Shown: one piece after another, positions 1 through 10,200 of the stretch
Numbering within the stretch: the first letter of the stretch is position 1
Layout: every line of letters begins with the position of its first letter
NCBI RefSeq assembly: GCF_002775205.1
Contig: NC_036447.1
Coordinates: forward strand, 16,040,501-16,104,500
DNA from: Xiphophorus maculatus
Lineage: Eukaryota; Chordata; Actinopteri; Cyprinodontiformes; Poeciliidae
Reading direction: 5' to 3'
Length of the DNA: 64,000 bases
Notes under the pieces: model-generated
What the model was told of the DNA's origin: nothing
The model's input: only the letters and a program-made list of their open reading frames with translations
Database searches by the model: none
Position numbers and translations under genes: made by a program

Positions 1-1065
1 AGTCAACAATCAGAACATTCTTTTTTAGACGATAAAGCAAGAACAAGGTTTTTGTCTTTTTAGCAACCCCCCTAGATCTGTTAACATGTAGAATTTCTGC
101 ATTGTGAATACTGAAACTGCACTTTCTAGATGTAAATGTTTTGCAGCCACCATGTAAAACTGCTTTGTCTTTATATGAATGTAGCGGGAGAGCTCACCGT
201 TGGTATTTAACCTGTCATTTGGTTTGAATGAAAGTTCAGATGAAACTGCAGTGCACTTTGCTGAGCACCTTTTGTACCTCAGTGTTGTTAATATTGAAGT
301 GATACGATCATGAAGTAATATGTGTCTTGATTTAGAGATCATTTATATAAATGAAGAAAATTATGAAGAATATATTTTATGATTTGTTCAAAATGTTTTG
401 ATTTGCAGGATTCATTTTTTTTTTTTTTGAAACATTTAATAAATACAACTAATTTCTACATTTTTCTGAACTCATACTTCCACACGTTTTATATCTATGA
501 GCCAGTGTATGAGATGGATGGATTGATGATTGATGGAGGAATGAATGAAGAAGGAAGGAAATGGAACAATGACTGAGGCAAGGAAGGTCAATGGGGAGAA
601 AGAATACAAGGAAAGGATTCGATAATGAAGGAAAGAAAGGTGTACAAATGAAGGCCACAAGGAAGGACAGAGAGAAAATGAGAATGGAAGAAGGGCGTGG
701 ACAGATGAATCAATGAAGGAAAGATCAACAAATGAACAAGGAGTACTTCAGAAGGTCAGAGGAAGAAGGGACATGATCAAGAAAGAAAGGGATGAAAACA
801 AAGAAAGGACAAAATGAAGGTGGGATATAAAGGAGTAAAGAAGGAAGGACATGATCAAAAAAAGCAAGCAGAGAGAAAAAAACAAATAGAAAAATTCAAA
901 GGAGGCGAGGACAGAAGATGGGGAAATGAAAAGTTTCCCCATCTTACATTTTCTTTGTCTCTAATTATCAAGACTTAAAAATACTAAAATCAAAATAATG
1001 TTTTCTAGAATGTGTAGGAACCCTTTACAAAGTGACAGATTTAGCCAGTTTGTGTGAAGAGATTA
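1..1065. other. Intergenic region beyond the INTS12 3' end
   Basis: No supported gene. A 105-codon minus-strand ORF (342-25) has no recognisable domain. In human the neighbour here would be ARHGEF38, so part of this could be its 3' UTR, but nothing in the sequence proves it. Most of 500-930 is a purine-rich degenerate repeat, described separately. Confidence 0.5.
500..910 (+). repeat. Degenerate purine-rich GGAA-type repeat
   Basis: About 400 bases in which GGAA, GAAGGAAGG, GAAAGG and GATCAA units recur, with very few pyrimidine runs. It resembles a decayed tetranucleotide satellite and creates several pyrimidine-strand ORFs that are not genes. Confidence 0.7.
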
Positions 1066-1071
1066 TTTATT
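1066..1071 (-). terminator. Candidate INTS12 poly(A) signal
   Basis: AATAAA on the minus strand, about 220 bases past the INTS12 stop codon. It is the first canonical hexamer seen downstream, so the 3' UTR probably spans about 1050-1288. Not confirmed by transcript data. Confidence 0.5.
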
Positions 1072-1288
1072 TACCGGGTTGTTAAAAAGTGACACTTTGC
1101 TCACTGGTCGCTTTTGTTAGGACAGAAGAGGCACACAGAATCCAGCAGCATTAACACACAGTGAAGTTCAAGTATGTGACTGGATGATGGTGACTCCTTG
1201 TGCAAACACGATGCTCTAATCTACATGTTTACGTTCTACTTCCTCACATCATCCTCTGTTCTCAAGGTTCATGTCTCTCAACCTTGAC

Positions 1289-1831
1289 TTATTTCTTCAG
1301 TTTCTTCTGAGCTGTTTTTTTCTTCAAGATCTGCAGGCGTTTCATGGCATGAAGCTGGGACTCCTGAGAAGTCGGTGTGCCCTTTGAGCCGTTCCCATTG
1401 TTTCCATTACCTCCATTATTCCCTCCGTTCCCCCCAGCCGCCGCCTGTGAGCTGCTTGGTGAACCTGCTCCAGATGAAGAAGAGCCTTTCCCTTGACTCT
1501 CACCGCTAGATGAGCGGCTAAGTGTCTGCTTACCTAGATTTAGAGGTGGGGGAGGTTTCAGAGTTGCCTGGCTGGAGCCGTTTCCAGTGCTGCTCCCAGT
1601 AACCTTTGCACCAAGTCCCGATTTGGCTCCTGCTAGTCCTGACAAACCCACTGGTTTCTGACCGGAGGGAGCTGTCAAAGTCTTGCTGCTCCCGCTCGGG
1701 CCGGAGGAGGAAAGTTTGGAAGTGGCAGGAGCAGACGGGTTTGTTTTGGCACCAAACGCAGCCCAGCCAGTGAGACCACTGCCTGGGGAGGAGGAGTTGG
1801 TACTGGTGGGGTTGGCTGATGTGGCCGGAGG
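1289..1831 (-). CDS. ints12: INTS12 coding exon 6 (last, with stop)
   Basis: The acceptor is TTTCCTGCAG. The exon encodes residues 266-445: the conserved [12 protein letters not shown] motif, [25 protein letters not shown], then a Gly/Asn-rich run and the conserved end [14 protein letters not shown]...KKLKK with TAA at 1291-1289. The low-complexity Asn/Gly part differs in length between species and is not functionally assigned. Confidence 0.96.
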   Translation of the reverse strand, partial: PPATSANPTSTNSSSPGSGLTGWAAFGAKTNPSAPATSKLSSSGPSGSSKTLTAPSGQKPVGLSGLAGAKSGLGAKVTGSSTGNGSSQATLKPPPPLNLGKQTLSRSSSGESQGKGSSSSGAGSPSSSQAAAGGNGGNNGGNGNNGNGSKGTPTSQESQLHAMKRLQILKKKTAQKKLKK

Positions 1832-3362
1832 CTGCAGGAAATGATAGAAAACAAAGAGTCTAACTGTTAGGGAGCAATATCTGATAGGATTTTATTTGCA
1901 TCCCATCCCATAATGCATTGCTGTTTTGGAAATAATTACCAAATGAATGATGTAAAGGATGTAGTCCAACCACTACTACAACCACTATCAAAAACAACCA
2001 TTAATCATCAAAAATGATGTATTTATGATCTGTTATGGCTGTTCTTATTTTTCTTTTTTTTTGCCAGTTGTTTGTTGATTCTTGCGTTGTGTGTGAATTG
2101 TGAGACAGTTATTTTTTGTTTTGGGCATGTGCACCGACTGATGGCACCCTTTGAATTTCGTTGTCCTTGTGACAATGACAATAAAGATTTGTCTTATCTT
2201 ATGAGAAAACAGTAATCATCATTTATCAGGATAATGATCTAAATGATAAAGCAAAATCAACACAGGAAGGGTCTGACACAAGCTTCTAAGACCCCACATA
2301 CCTTCACTTCTGTTCTTTTGAAAGCTTGGAAGGTGTTGGTCGTATCGGTTTTTAGTTTGAGGTCAGTCTTCTTCACCACAGTGTCTTTTACAACAGGTGT
2401 GGATGATGCGGACGCAGGGGAAGGTTTCTGTGGAGGTTTCTGGGCCTAAACAACAATAAATATGTTAATTTGGCACCGGTGCAGCAGATGCTGATAACAT
2501 AACAATGGAGTGAAACACTGGAGCAGCTTATTTTCTTTACCATGCGTTTCATTTGCCTGGTGCAGCGAGCGCAGTACCACACGAGCCGGGGGTCGTTAAC
2601 TTCTTTATCCGTCACTTGAGGTCTATGACACTCTTGGTGATAGAGATTATGACACTCCTGGCACTCCACTAACTGATTTCCCATGGTTACAGTCATTTGT
2701 CTGATTGACATTAAAAACACAACAAGTTAAAATGTGATGACGAGGCAGTAATATCCTGACATCTGTCCTCAAAATATCCTGACATCAAATTAAGAATTAT
2801 TATATCCGCCATAAAAAACAAGAGGATTAAAATGTACCTGCAAACCACACAAGCCAGACCCATCTCCATGGCAAAGTCGTCAGCATTAGTCTCATCATAG
2901 TCACTTATGTTTGGCAGCAGGTCTTTGCTCGTCTGAACAGTGATGGGAGAGGAACGATTCTCCTGTTTCTCCAGGCGAGGCTTTTTCGGGGGATCCACTT
3001 CACTGAGGTCAACCCTGACCTGCTTTACAGAAAATAACACAAAGATTTTAATTTCACAATCAAATCTGACTTTTGTGCTTGTCAAGCAACTTAAACAAGC
3101 ACTATTCAACAAAACTTCAAAATGTCATTATAACATAGCACTTCAAAAAGGAAACATTTATTTATGGATGACGATTAAACTGCTAAAAAGTAAAGGTAAT
3201 CCCAAAGTCACCAACTCTCATTCAGAACTGGACACATCCAGACTCTTTAGATAACATGGAAGGTTGTCTTTGTTCTCTCCTTAATAAATAAGTTGGTGAA
3301 AAAAAAAATATTTTCCTTATATCATAACTTTATACTTTTTGCCAGGACAACTTGAATCTACA

Positions 3363-3426
<64 letters not shown>

Positions 3427-4559
3427 GAAGCAACACTACGTTGACATTAACATCTTAAATTGGGCTTCAGGAAGGCTTAGAAGCTCCCTTTCAGACTGAA
3501 GGTGCTTTTCCAGTCTGGTGTTTCAAAGATTTAAATAGGGATCCCCCAACAATTAATTGTAAGCTCTGTTTTACTTTTCTTTTTTATTAAGAACAAGTGT
3601 AAGACTATATCTACAACCAAAGCGCAGATGACACCAAGTTTTACTCAATACTCTGACGTAGCTTGTTGGCAAACATCAAACTGCTTTTCAGTTGCTGAAG
3701 GCAAAACTGTGGCTTAAAGTGCTACATGTGGCATAAGTATCCTCCTTATTAAATGCATAAACAGATACTAAAGTAAAGTTATTGTTCAGTTATTTGGCAT
3801 TTATTCTTAAAAATTATTTTGTGATGGTAATAGATTGATATTCCAAAAGGGACTTATTCTTTTTCTTTCTGTTTATTCAGTTCTTTATTCCACATCTATA
3901 GTCTGAGCGAACCATATGAAAACTGTTTGCATCACACAGTTCCCCAAGTTTCGGACAAACTCTGAGAAAGAAGGACTAACTATACCAAACCTCCCAGCAT
4001 TCATAGCACCACTGGAGAATCCGCTTACATCACAACCCTGATGGCATTGCTGTAGTAAGGAGCTTCTGAATGCTGGTCAAGTGAAAGACTTTGAAGCTTT
4101 GAACCTTAGATCGTTGTGAAAAAATTCCCCTCTGTACCTTTTCTGATGGCCTTTTCTCCACATCTTTCTTGCTCTTCTCAGAGCTGGATTTGCTGCTTCC
4201 ACTGCTGCTGTTAGAAGACGAACCTGATGACTTGGAATCTTGTTTACTCAAGCTCAGCTTGGACACAGACACCTTTGACACCTCCACCTCCTGGGGATTA
4301 AACACAGAAAACACTAGAGCTTAGCTGTGAACACAATGCATTCTTATGAAACCCAAAGAGAACATAAGAATGTAAAAATAGACTTTCTAGACATATTTCT
4401 TACTTTCTGCAAGGACCGGTAGGACGAGTCACTTCCTCTTGCTAGGGACTCGTCGAGCAGAGCTTTGAGTTTCTCGGCTGAATCTTTGCTCTTTGAGTGC
4501 AGATAACTCAGTCCCTTTAGAAAGAGTGGATCCAACTCCAAGCTGACAGGTCCAGACAT
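1289..4559 (-). CDS. ints12: INTS12, Integrator complex subunit 12 (complete, six coding exons)
   Basis: Spliced minus-strand coding sequence of exons 4559-4404, 4290-4138, 3019-2838, 2700-2541, 2445-2302 and 1831-1289. All junctions have GT donors and AG acceptors and the phases agree, giving about 445 aa (the human protein is about 462). INTS12 is a nuclear subunit of the Integrator complex, which binds RNA polymerase II, cleaves snRNA 3' ends and attenuates many transcripts. Seen here: a conserved N-terminal stretch ([20 protein letters not shown]) known to be the Integrator-binding microdomain; a serine/lysine-rich linker; a C4HC3 PHD finger at about residues 157-212 (ACVVC, ECQEC, YHQEC, YCARC); then a long low-complexity Ser/Gly/Asn tail ending in a basic KKLKK stop. 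The start was chosen because the exon begins two bases before an ATG that matches the family N-terminus. It lies head to head with GSTCD. Identity is very secure; the 5' UTR exon is inferred separately. Confidence 0.97.
1832..2301. other. ints12: INTS12 intron 5
   Basis: A 470-base intron carrying a probable LINE 3' tail (2128-2203, listed separately). The rest is plain AT-rich intron sequence. Confidence 0.8.
2128..2203 (+). mobile_element. Probable LINE (CR1/L2-type) 3' tail
   Basis: Contains TTTCGTTGT...GACAATGACAATAAAGAT followed by short TTATCTTA-type units. That layout is typical of 3' ends of teleost CR1/L2-like retrotransposons (a terminal microsatellite-like tail rather than poly(A)). 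No reverse transcriptase is present. Confidence 0.5.
2302..2445 (-). CDS. ints12: INTS12 coding exon 5
   Basis: A 144-base exon, phase 0 on both sides, coding for [10 protein letters not shown] through FKRTEVK (residues 218-265). Acceptor TGTTTAG, donor AAG followed by GTATGTG. Lys/Pro/Thr-rich, matching the region after the PHD finger in vertebrate INTS12. Confidence 0.93.
2541..2700 (-). CDS. ints12: INTS12 coding exon 4 (core of PHD finger)
   Basis: Completes the split arginine codon and encodes [15 protein letters not shown], the His-x2-Cys ligands and [18 protein letters not shown]. These carry most of the zinc ligands of the C4HC3 PHD finger. The donor is ATG followed by GTAAAG. Confidence 0.97.
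2838..3019 (-). CDS. ints12: INTS12 coding exon 3 (start of PHD finger)
   Basis: Encodes [22 protein letters not shown] and [12 protein letters not shown], all strongly conserved in the family, and ends two bases into an arginine codon (phase 2) before GTACAT. The acceptor is tandem (AAGCAG on the minus strand, 3024-3020). Use of the upstream AG would move the exon start to 3022 and add one glutamine. Confidence 0.94.
3020..4137. other. ints12: INTS12 intron 2
   Basis: About 1.1 kb of AT-rich intron whose only clear feature is the TAA microsatellite at 3365-3426. I see no exon in the remainder. Confidence 0.8.
3365..3426 (+). repeat. (TAA)n microsatellite
   Basis: About twenty uninterrupted TAA units inside INTS12 intron 2; a good polymorphic marker candidate. 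Confidence 0.98.
4138..4290 (-). CDS. ints12: INTS12 coding exon 2
   Basis: The acceptor is TAATCCCCAG and the exon opens with EVEVSK. It is 153 bases long, phase 0 at both ends, and encodes residues 53-103: a Ser/Lys-rich disordered linker ending EKRPSEK. The donor is AAG followed by GTACAG. Sequence similarity to other vertebrates is weak here, as expected for this linker. Confidence 0.9.
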
Positions 4560-4561
4560 GG
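4404..4561 (-). CDS. ints12: INTS12 coding exon 1 (start codon at 4559-4557)
   Basis: The acceptor is a pyrimidine-rich stretch ending TTTGCAG, followed by CC and the ATG. The exon encodes residues 1-52 and ends phase 0 at AAA before GTAAGAA. It contains the Integrator-binding N-terminal helix region and the very conserved [16 protein letters not shown] segment. Confidence 0.96.
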
Positions 4562-5094
4562 CTGCAAAGCGGGAAACATTGTCAGCTTTCAGTTTGAAAA
4601 CGTTTACAGCGCTGTGCAGCAGGGCGGTTCCCACTGTCAAGCACCTGAACATCTTCTACCAGAGCACAGATATGGTGATTAGAATAATGAGGCTGCAGAT
4701 AAATTATGGTTAATAGGCACGACAGCATTTTCTATCTCGGGATGCAAAAAGTTTTTAATGATTAGCTAATTTCTAAAGCACACATCTTTTAATGAACGCT
4801 AATATATATTATTGAAACTCAGGTAATGTGGAAATCATCCCACATTACAGGCCTGAAAAGCATTTCAGACAACAGTTTTCATGGGAATTCAGTTATTAGT
4901 CTACTTAAGATCATCTACATGAAATACATGGACTTTATTTTATTTAAAATAATGTCACATGGCAAGAAATCAAAACATTAACAAATAAAAATTGAACGTG
5001 TGGCATGCATTTCTATTCACTCTCTTTGGCTCAGACACACCTAAATAAAATGCAGTGCAACCAATTATTCCAATTATCATTCTCAATTATTCCA

Positions 5095-5289
5095 GGAGGC
5101 GCCCAAGTTCAGTCCTTGAGAGCAACCGTCATGCAACCTTTCTCCAACATACCTGAATCAAATGTCTGAATTCCCTCAGCATCTCATCCAGCTCTGCAGA
5201 GGCCTGGTAATGAGCATTCATTTGATTCACATGTATTGGAGCAGGGATACACCGGATAGTAGTTCTCAAGGACTGGGCTTGGGCACTCC
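5095..5289. mobile_element. Short non-autonomous DNA transposon (MITE) with imperfect terminal inverted repeats
   Basis: The ends GCCCAAGTTCAGTCCTTGAG and CTCAAGGACTGGGCTTGGGC are near reverse complements. The interior includes the TGTATTGGAGCAGGGA motif that recurs at 46330-46400 and 22870-22900, marking a family spread through the window. The hAT class is a guess from the family's typical ends. Confidence 0.6.
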
Positions 5290-5384
5290 ATTATTGTGTC
5301 CTCAAATATGGCCTCTCTGGTAGGAGGAAGTAAAGAAAGTGACTGCAACAAGCAAGAGGAGACTAAAATTGAGACTGTATGGAC

Positions 5385-5600
5385 CATACACCATCCTGAT
5401 CACATCCTCCCTGCAATAAAACAAAGTGGTGGCAGAATCATGCTGTGGAGGTGCTTTGTTCAGCAGGGTCAGTGAAACTGTTCAGAGCTGATGGGAAGAT
5501 GGATAGAGCTGAATACATGGCAATCCTGAAAGAAAAACTATTAGTTTGTAAGACTTTCAACTTGGAGGAAATACCACCTTAAAATGGCATGAAGAATACT
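5385..5600 (+). pseudogene. Tc1/mariner transposase fragment
   Basis: The + strand reads, with frameshifts and stops, like the SGGSIMLWGCF and KLV-DGKMDGAKY region of teleost Tc1-like transposases. Only a decayed piece of the coding region remains and no terminal repeats were located. Confidence 0.6.
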
Positions 5601-6080
5601 TCGCAGTTATCACGTCTCTCAAAGGAATTTAAACTGACATTTCTTTACCATTTTTCACTTGATACATAATATTATTAATATATAATATTCGTGAAAGATA
5701 GCCTTTTCTCGTCAGGAGTACTTGGCCACGAGTTTTCTGCAGGTAACTGAGCATATTTTGCCATTTCAATTAGAAAAACTTCCTATTTATAAAAAGATTG
5801 AAGAACAAATGAGAGGAAACAGGTTGTGCGCACTTCCTCAGACACACATTAACCACCACGTTATATTACTGTAATATAGCAGTACCAATGCCTCATGTTT
5901 AATGCTAAGGATTTTAACTGCCGAAACCCAGACAGATCTTTGTTTCCACCAATATTGATGGCTGTGTAACACTGAAAGGAGCTATGGTAGCAGTGCGGAG
6001 CTAAAGTTACCTTCACAATAAAAACGACATTTATAAAAGCCGTTGTGAGCTCAGTAAAGTTATCTTTTAAACAGCCTTAC

Positions 6081-6150
6081 CTGAGACTGTTGTGGTTCTC
6101 TTTAACGATATCAGAATATTTTCGGTTTCCGATCAACGGAAGATTGAGCA
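6081..6150 (-). other. ints12: Probable INTS12 5' UTR exon (donor at 6080)
   Basis: A strong minus-strand donor, CAG followed by GTAAGG, lies at 6081/6080. No INTS12 coding sequence is found upstream of the exon that opens with the ATG at 4559, so a non-coding first exon is required. The outer edge (about 6150) is a guess because the transcription start cannot be read from sequence. Confidence 0.5.
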
Positions 6151-6660
6151 ACACGTCCTATAGAAGCCGTTTTGGTGCGACCGCCTAAGAAGTCCGGAAT
6201 AGACATAAACGGAACGATATGAAAAAAAAGTGGTATCTTTTTTAAAGCTGGCGCATATCAGAAACCGCCGCTGCAGAAATGTTCTTACTTTGTTATTACT
6301 TAAACTGTGTCAGTGCATCTCAATAAAGAGAGTAATCAAAAAGTTGCATTTTGCCTGTAACTCAATTCAGAAAGTAAAAGTGATAGTGCACACATACCTG
6401 CTTTACATTTAGGTCGTTCACTTATGACTAGAAGTTAGATGATGAAAATCCGAAATTCAAATTTTCAGGAAAAATGAACCTTCTTTTGAAAAAGAATCTT
6501 CTGCTAGAAAATACTCCATAGATTTTCTATGGGAAGTGTAGGTAAAGAGAGTTTATTGTTGTTGCCACTATTCACAGCAGAGGGCACTGTGGTGTTATGT
6601 TAGCTTCCTGCAGAGGAAGAAGAAGCTCTGTTGTGAACGTTCAGGAACCATGTGTAACTA
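6082..6660. promoter_or_regulatory. Divergent promoter interval between INTS12 and GSTCD
   Basis: The two genes are transcribed away from each other from an interval of under 600 bases. Within it are ETS-type GGAA motifs (CGGAAG at 6137-6142, CCGGAA at 6194-6199) and some CpGs, but no evident TATA box. A shared bidirectional housekeeping promoter is an inference from the head-to-head layout, which is also seen in human. Confidence 0.6.
6575..6588 (+). promoter_or_regulatory. CTCF-like motif
   Basis: CAGCAGAGGGCACT fits the CTCF core consensus at the degenerate positions. It sits just upstream of the presumed GSTCD 5' UTR exon end. Single-motif match only. Confidence 0.35.
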
Positions 6661-6666
6661 GTGTTT

Positions 6667-6773
6667 GTAAGTATTTTTTGATGTATCGTGTTGAAGTTGG
6701 CATTTTGGCGCGTAGATATGTAAATAGGTTGTGACTTGTAAGCAAAACAAATATCTTTCGTTCTACTTCACAG
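6667..6773 (+). other. gstcd: Probable intron in the GSTCD 5' UTR
   Basis: A GTAAGT donor at 6667 and a pyrimidine-rich acceptor ending TTCACAG at 6773 bracket 107 bases just upstream of the GSTCD start codon. The exon that follows has 17 bases of leader before the ATG. Inferred from signals alone. Confidence 0.5.
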
Positions 6774-6790
6774 CATTGACTCCATTTAAA

Positions 6791-7219
6791 ATGAAACACT
6801 CTGAAGCAGAGCAACTGCATCCCTGCCTCTATTTAGAAGTCTGTTCCCATAACGAGGAGCCGCGTCTGCCCCTGCACACCTCCATCGTCTTATTCCTCCT
6901 GTCTTACTGCGAGTCCAAGTCTTTCAAAGTCTTCCTGGTTCGCAGAGACAGCAACAACAAAAGCTTTCCCGAATCCCAGAGGTTTCACCTCCCAGAGTCT
7001 CTGAGTGTGTGCGACTTTCTCTCCCCGGAGGGTCTCCCGCGGCTGGTGAGGGGTTGCCGTCTCCCGGCTGCCGTGGATGAGAGCGGGCGGCTCTGCCGGG
7101 CTGGGCTGGCGGTGGTCCTCAGGCACATCATCATCAGAACCATCGAGGCTGACCCCTCCAGGAAGGATGTGCAGGAGCTGCTGGGGTTTAAGAAAACGTG
7201 TCTGAAAGCTTGTGCAGAG
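6791..7219 (+). CDS. gstcd: GSTCD coding exon 1
   Basis: Encodes residues 1-143, including PLHTSIVLFLLSYCESKSFK and GLAVVLRHIIIR, which match the vertebrate N-terminus. The only in-frame ATG is at 6791. It ends phase 0 at GAG before GTTAGTTGG, a slightly weak donor. Confidence 0.95.
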
Positions 7220-10200
7220 GTTAGTTGGAAATGTATCACAATTTCACCCGGATAAAGTGCTTGACACGAATCACATCTATGTCAGTGACTGTGGTTTTAT
7301 TAAAAATGGAACTAAAAGGATTGTGCAAGTGAAACATTGAGAGCAGTTCTTGTGTCATAGACTATTTGAACTTCCCCTGTCCAGCACACCTGAACCAAAT
7401 GAATGGTTGATTAACAGGATCCTGCAGAAACTGCTGACTGGCTGTTTCTGAATGTTGTTCTTGAGCCCATCACACACCATCATCTCTTAGTGCTGGTGGT
7501 GTTATAGTGTGGGCAGATGTATTTAGTCAATAGAGAACTGTCCTACACTATTGTGAATTGTACAGGACCCATACTACCTGAAAAACATCATCTATCCAGT
7601 TATTTTAGCGGTTCATGAACAAAACAGGCCTAATTCCATCTTGATGGACAACAACATTGAGGTCACATCATTGGGGAATCACTGACTGAAGTACCTTGAA
7701 TGAAGTAACCTGAACTTTCTCCAGACCTGAATTTCATAGATAACCGCTTGGATCAGTTGAATCACAGTTTGGTACCTCAGAATCTCAATGACCTGAGGGG
7801 CGCCCTTCAAGAAGAGTGGGATGCCTTTCCTCAGCATACAATAAGTTGACTTGTGAACAGTGCGAGGCGTTGTCAAGCTGTAATTGATGCTCAAGGGCAC
7901 GTGACAAGTTATAGAGATGTTTTTATTTTTTGTTCTAGCATAACCAGCACTGCTGCTGGCTTTTGCTCCGTTTAAGATGCTTCTACTTAAAGGCCCTACT
8001 TTAATGATGAATCACATTAGCGTGAACGTTTTAGCTCTTTCTTAAATTTCACCTGAAGGCAAAATGTCTAAGTTCTTGTGAGAAGTGCATATTTTAAAAC
8101 AAATCTTAAGCGTAGACAGCTCTTACTAATTCTCAGGGTTTTTTTTAATTTTTTTATTTTAAGGAGAGTTCTGTATTATCTTATCATCTGATCTCCTCGT
8201 TCCTTGCTATCAGGTGAGCAAATGGACCAGACTGTGTGAACTGGGCATCCCCTCTGCAGTCGAGGATCACCTCCAGAAACCCACAGAACAGGCCCAGCTG
8301 CTGCCTCCTGCTATTGTTACCCTCGAGCGACGACTTGCCGAGCCCGTCAAAGTACACAACGATGACAAAATCCGGAGACAGAAACTTCAAGAGCAGAGAC
8401 AAAGGCAAAAGAACGGCACTTCTGAAGGCGAGGGAAAACCCGAACTTGAAGGACTCGAGCTCAGGGCGGCTCTGGCCAAACTGGCAGTGGATTCAGTTCC
8501 AGCAGGAACCACTAGAGAGAACTCTGAGATCAGGAAAGTGAAGACGACAGATCTACCTGAACTGGAGCATGTGTTTGCTGAGGGACTTTACTTCACTCTG
8601 ACTGATGTAGTGCTGCTGCCCTGCATTCATCACTATCTGGTAAGGCCTTCTGGCTTGATGGTATAAAGAAGGATTTATTACCACTTTGAGCAGTGATTTG
8701 TTCTTAATAATTGCCTTATTTTTGGTGTTTATCTTAGATAATTGCACTTTTTATTTCAATGAACGCATGCCAGAAGTTAATTTCATGCCATTTTTACTGC
8801 AATTAGCTGAGTACTTTTGATATAATGACACACTTTGTTTAATAGCAGTTTGTATTCGTACAACACCTGTTATGTGGGCAAGTAATCCACACTCATAGGA
8901 GTTTAAGTGCTTTACAATCTGTTTCTCGTTCGCCCATTCTCACACACACTATTGTCTGCGACATCGTGCCACAAGACATTAATCGCTACCATCCAAAACT
9001 CGTGTCATCATGCACATTTTTCCATCTGTGCCAAACAACTCCAGTTGCATACATATTCACCGTGTCTCTGACATCTTTATGATGATGACTTGTGAAATAA
9101 TGTCCGACGTCTGGTTTCCGACACTCCGGTCATGGTGAGCAGCCTCCTTTCAGACGCATTCAGGCAGAAAGTCAAATCAAGGAGACTCACTGCATCAGAC
9201 CTGGCACATTTTGGCTCTCACAGGTGGTCCTGGGCCACCTGGCAGAAACTGATAACACTATATGGGAGGGATTCTATTGAAATGCAGCAGGCTGACATGC
9301 ATTTCATCTGAGAGCACGTTTCTCTCTCTGACAGATCATCATGGCAGGGTCTTATGCTGGCCTGAAAACTTCAAACTCAATCAGAACTTCAAGAGCTGAA
9401 GCTCATAAATGCTGAATATTCATTACTCAGAATAATCTCTTTTTACAATTTGCATTTAAAGTAACAGAAACTAATGTTTATTTATTTTTTTTTACCATAG
9501 ACCAGAGTGGCATGCACAGAATATTGACCAGGTTTACTCAGGGAATATTTATGTAGTGGAGCTGCGCAATTCATCAAATCATAGTATTATTGTGTGCAAT
9601 ATTGCAATCATGAAGGGTAACTTGGATGCAATATTAGATAGAATATTGTATTTTCTGTGCCATGCATGGACATTTTTTATGCCTATATTTTTGGCCGGTC
9701 AGGGTTTCACTGCACTTGATGCACACACTTGACTGATAGATTTAGTAACTAAGATCACAAAGCATGCTGGTCAAATTATGATAAAAAAAAATGAAGGAAA
9801 AAAAAAAACATTTGGAATTTTTTAAAAATAATCAGCAATTAACAATTACTGCTCATTATCAACATTGCAATAATCAGTAACAGTTTGACAATTAAATATT
9901 TTTCAGAGATTGGGTGAAATGAGAATGCTTTGATTAAAATCTCAAGTTATTTAATAAGCTCTGATTTTCATTATGTTAGATTGTGAAGTGCAAAATCTAA
10001 CATGTGAAACTTTCCACACTTTGTCAAACACAAACGTCAAGGTATTTTATTGGGTTTTTAAATAAAATGGCAACACAGGGCCACGTAACTGAGAAGTGGA
10101 AGGAAAAGGGTGTGTGTTTTTGGGGAAAAAAGATCTAAATAAAAGTTTTAAAAGTGTTGCTTGCATTTGCCTTCTGCCCTCCTAAAATAAAAACTTCTTA

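Larger units (their letters stand above)
4562..6080. other. ints12: INTS12 intron 1 (5' UTR intron)
   Basis: A 1.5-kb intron preceding the start codon exon. It holds a short inverted-repeat element (5095-5289) and a Tc1/mariner transposase remnant (about 5385-5600). The remainder is AT-rich without recognisable content. Confidence 0.7.

Noticed and set aside
25..342. 105-codon minus-strand ORF in the left intergenic region
   Set aside because: No domain or family resemblance, no splice context, AT-rich composition; more likely chance or UTR sequence.
449..942. Hydrophobic-looking minus-strand ORFs rich in Phe, Leu and Ser
   Set aside because: They are translations of the pyrimidine strand of the GGAA-type repeat.
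6230..6412. 60-codon plus-strand ORF in the divergent promoter
   Set aside because: Begins with GTG rather than ATG, no recognisable product, and lies within promoter/5' UTR DNA.
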